Source: an uncultured Gammaproteobacteria bacterium (GTDB lineage Bacteria > Pseudomonadota > Gammaproteobacteria > Arenicellales > Poriferihabitantaceae). From it: a stretch of DNA of 48,294 nucleotides. Made by a program: the position numbers and the translations under genes. The notes below the pieces were generated by a model. It ran no database searches, had not been told where the DNA came from, and saw only the letters and a program-made list of their open reading frames with translations. The stretch spans positions 212,216-260,509 of the forward strand of contig CAMYNW010000001.1 in NCBI GenBank assembly GCA_947259885.1, written 5' to 3'. Positions 46,181 through 48,294 of the stretch are shown piece after piece (the stretch's first letter is position 1; each line of letters begins with the position of its first letter).

Positions 46181-47605
46181 TCATTGAATTGGTGCTGTCA
46201 GTTGGGCTGCACAAACTAGAAACCGAAACCCAGCTCCTTTGCTAGATAGCTCTTCGTCAAGAATCTCGGGGCTCCCCTTAAAATCGGCTTCAAGCATCCG
46301 TGAAACACTCTCTGCAAATTCTTTATTGACAACCAAAAGGGTAATTTCAAAATTTAGCCGAAACGATCGATTGTCAAAGTTGGCGGTACCTACGGTGGCA
46401 GTGTCATCATCGATCAAAACAACTTTTTGGTGTAGGAATCCCTTATCAAACCAAAACAGAGTGACACCTATACGTTTAAGATCTTTAATATAAGCCCAAT
46501 GGGTAAGGTTAACTAAGGGGTTATCTGTTTTTCGAGGAATCAGAATTCTAACATCCACACCCCGCAATACTGCCAGGTGCAGTGCAGTTATAAATTGCTC
46601 ATCAGGAACGAAATATGGACTGGCTATCCACAAACGAGTTTTAGCACTTTGGATGGCTTTCATGAACATAAGTGTGCAGGTCTCAAATTCATCTGCAGGG
46701 CCAGATGGCAACGCCAACGCGGCAACAGGTTTATCAGTTGTAAATTTTTCTGGTATCCAATTCAAATGGAGCATTTCATTTGTTGCCCAATGGTAGTCTT
46801 CTACAAAAGATATCTGAACTGATTGCGCTGCAGGCCCGCCGATCCGGACATGTGTATCACGCCATTTCCCTATTTCACCTTTTCCCAAATACTCATCACC
46901 AACATTGTGGCCACCAACCCATGCCTCTTTGCCATCGACAACAACAATCTTACGATGATTCCGAAAATTGACCTGAAAACGATTGGTTCGGCCCTTTGTT
47001 GTGTTAAATTTATGAGCTTTTACCCCGCCTGACAGCAGATCAGACACATATTGATCAGGGAGATCCATGCTGCCTATTTCATCATAAAGAAAATATACTC
47101 GTACTCCTTTATTGGCACTTTCGATCATTTTATCTTTGAGTTCATTCCCTAAACCATCCGCTTTAACAATATAAAATTGCACAAGTATATAATGTTGAGC
47201 ACGATCAATGCCTTCAAAAATAGAATTGAACGTTGCCTCACCATCTATCAGGAGCTCTGCTTCATTACCTACCGTAAACGGCAACATCGCAAGCTTCTCA
47301 ACGGGCATAGCCTCCTGCCGATCAGGAGAAAGAATCCAATTGTGTTTTTTCAGCTGCTCAATATATTTACAAACCACCTGTTCTGTCTCGGCTTTGTCTT
47401 CTCGAAGCAGCATGACAAAACCTTGAAACTTGCTGCGCCCAAACACCCAGTAGGCTGGTACCGCAATATAAGGGAATGTTACAAGTCCTAAAGCCCAGGC
47501 GGTTGCACCTTGTGGAGTACGGGACTCCATAATTGCTTTAACCGCACTCAAGATGCCAAGAAGATGCATGATAGATGCTATAACAGCAAACAGTTCTAAA
47601 CTCAC
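46181..47605 (-). CDS. cls: Cardiolipin synthase, phospholipase-D family
   Basis: The 474-residue membrane enzyme joins two phosphatidylglycerols to cardiolipin. Two N-terminal hydrophobic helices (PLDc_N, about 3-55) are followed by two HKD motifs: H217, K219, D224 and H392, K394, D399. Length matches ClsA. The start is GTG with GAGGGGA before it. It is flanked by the 66/78-base direct repeats and followed by a transposase relic, which suggests acquisition or mobility; a housekeeping copy may exist elsewhere. Confidence 0.93.
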   Translation of the reverse strand: MSLELFAVIASIMHLLGILSAVKAIMESRTPQGATAWALGLVTFPYIAVPAYWVFGRSKFQGFVMLLREDKAETEQVVCKYIEQLKKHNWILSPDRQEAMPVEKLAMLPFTVGNEAELLIDGEATFNSIFEGIDRAQHYILVQFYIVKADGLGNELKDKMIESANKGVRVYFLYDEIGSMDLPDQYVSDLLSGGVKAHKFNTTKGRTNRFQVNFRNHRKIVVVDGKEAWVGGHNVGDEYLGKGEIGKWRDTHVRIGGPAAQSVQISFVEDYHWATNEMLHLNWIPEKFTTDKPVAALALPSGPADEFETCTLMFMKAIQSAKTRLWIASPYFVPDEQFITALHLAVLRGVDVRILIPRKTDNPLVNLTHWAYIKDLKRIGVTLFWFDKGFLHQKVVLIDDDTATVGTANFDNRSFRLNFEITLLVVNKEFAESVSRMLEADFKGSPEILDEELSSKGAGFRFLVCAAQLTAPIQ

Positions 47606-47853
47606 TTACATATCCCCTCTCTGGTAAACGACAAAGCATATCTTCACTATTCATCTCTTTTATTATCAGGGACAGGAATTCGGCTTGCCAAGAGCTGCTC
47701 CAGTTATCCTAATTCTCTTTTTTTGCTAATTGTTTGTCCCTTCCTCTATCGAATCAGCTAACCGTCTCAATTTGGTGTATGTCGTCAAAAGATCTGAGAC
47801 AGTCTGACCTTAAAGTTAAGAAAGACCGCACGATTATATCGCCTGTTTAATGT

Positions 47854-47931
47854 ACGGATAGGCAGTATAAAGCAGATACCATCTGCTAGAAGCAGGGCTA
47901 GAAGCAGGGCTAGAAACAGGTCAATGAATCG
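47854..47931. repeat. Direct repeat copy 2 (78 bases) flanking cls
   Basis: The sequence is as in copy 1, with three units of the 12-mer (GCTAGAAGCAGG twice, GCTAGAAACAGG once) instead of two. It contains a perfect inverted repeat GCAGAT-ACC-ATCTGC at 47872-47886; in copy 1 one base breaks this symmetry. It lies between cls and the sulfatase gene. The rest of the 442-base gap (47606-48047) shows no gene. Confidence 0.8.
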
Positions 47932-48047
47932 TAACTACACCTGAACACAAGTCTTGAAGGCAAGGTCAGGAATATCATTGCTAAGGTGATGTCTCACGTG
48001 TTTCAATCAATGTACATCAACAGATGTATTTCCCGGAGAACGAAATT

Positions 48048-48294
48048 ATGAAAGCTACAAAACTTATTTCATTACCTATCGGCCTGCTAATGCTGGCCTT
48101 TAGCTCGACATCAATCGCGGCTGACAAGCCAAACATTCTAGTTTTATGGGGTGATGATATTGGCACGGAAAATATCAGCTATAACAGTCGCGGCTTGATG
48201 GGTTATATGACACCCAACATTGACAGCATCGCCAAAGCAGGCATAGGTTTCACTGACTATTACGCTCAACAAAGTTGCACGGCAGGTCGAGCGG
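48048..48294 (+). CDS. Sulfatase, 5' part only (runs off the window)
   Basis: The first 82 codons are present; the gene continues beyond 48294. A signal peptide (about 1-25, ending SIAA) precedes the sulfatase start PNILVLWGDDIGTENI, in which D36 and D37 are metal ligands. SCTAGR near residue 77 carries the cysteine that is converted to formylglycine. The target is probably a sulfated ester or polysaccharide, outside the cytoplasm. GGAG lies nine bases before the ATG. The maturation enzyme is not in view. Confidence 0.88.
   Translation, partial: MKATKLISLPIGLLMLAFSSTSIAADKPNILVLWGDDIGTENISYNSRGLMGYMTPNIDSIAKAGIGFTDYYAQQSCTAGRA

Overview
The window reads as the chromosome of a Gammaproteobacterium, probably marine and free-living, with base composition near 50% GC by eye. 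Support for the class comes from genes with a mainly gammaproteobacterial distribution: a HolD-like psi subunit next to rimI, bamE beside recN/nadK, orn, rsmJ, bolA and mltD. A sulfatase, a tungsten-type aldehyde oxidoreductase and a CoA-thioester catabolic operon fit a heterotroph using marine organic matter. I cannot assign an order. No rRNA gene, tRNA gene or CRISPR array was recognised.

Region 1 (1-8065) is a branched-chain amino acid and phospholipid block: a DUF3530 hydrolase, then ilvI-ilvH-ilvC (acetolactate to dihydroxyvalerate), psd and pssA (phosphatidylserine and phosphatidylethanolamine synthesis), then leuA. A 36-residue leucine-rich leader peptide (6289-6399), too short for routine gene calling, lies in front of leuA. 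A hairpin with a U-tract sits in the short leader of ilvI. Region 2 (8085-11841) holds holD-rimI (replication clamp-loader subunit and ribosomal protein acetylation), mltD and malate dehydrogenase. Region 3 (11923-19783) is mixed housekeeping: two family 2 glycosyltransferases, a nucleosidase-like protein, a chalcone-isomerase-like protein, yajQ and dsbC, convergent with bamE, an N-acetylglutamate-synthase-like GNAT, recN and nadK.

Region 4 (19784-29285) starts with hrcA, standing apart from grpE-dnaK, followed by a DUF1285 gene and an aldehyde:ferredoxin oxidoreductase. Next come ggt, orn, rsmE and rsmJ on the minus strand, fabI on the plus strand with a perfect palindrome around its -10 box, and a methyltransferase. 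Region 5 (29419-34451) has an M14 carboxypeptidase, a small heat-shock protein with a sigma-32-like promoter and a ROSE-like RNA thermometer, bolA, the NAD(P)HX repair enzyme nnr, and an S41 peptidase that lacks a signal peptide.

Region 6 (34561-39930) is a five-gene operon (SDR, acyl-CoA dehydrogenase, NDP-forming acyl-CoA ligase, CaiD-like hydratase, GNAT). It looks like CoA-dependent breakdown of a carnitine- or butyrobetaine-like acid. Region 7 (40212-48294) is the accessory, decaying end. It holds a nucleotide cyclase/TolB-like/TPR/ankyrin gene broken by two frameshifts, a 780-base stretch without an intact gene, a large MscS channel, a transposase remnant, and a cardiolipin synthase flanked by two 66/78-base direct repeats that differ by one 12-base unit. 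It ends in the 5' part of a sulfatase. The most unusual items are the cyclase-ankyrin fusion, the repeat pair around cls, the leuA leader system, the hsp20 thermometer and the fabI palindrome.
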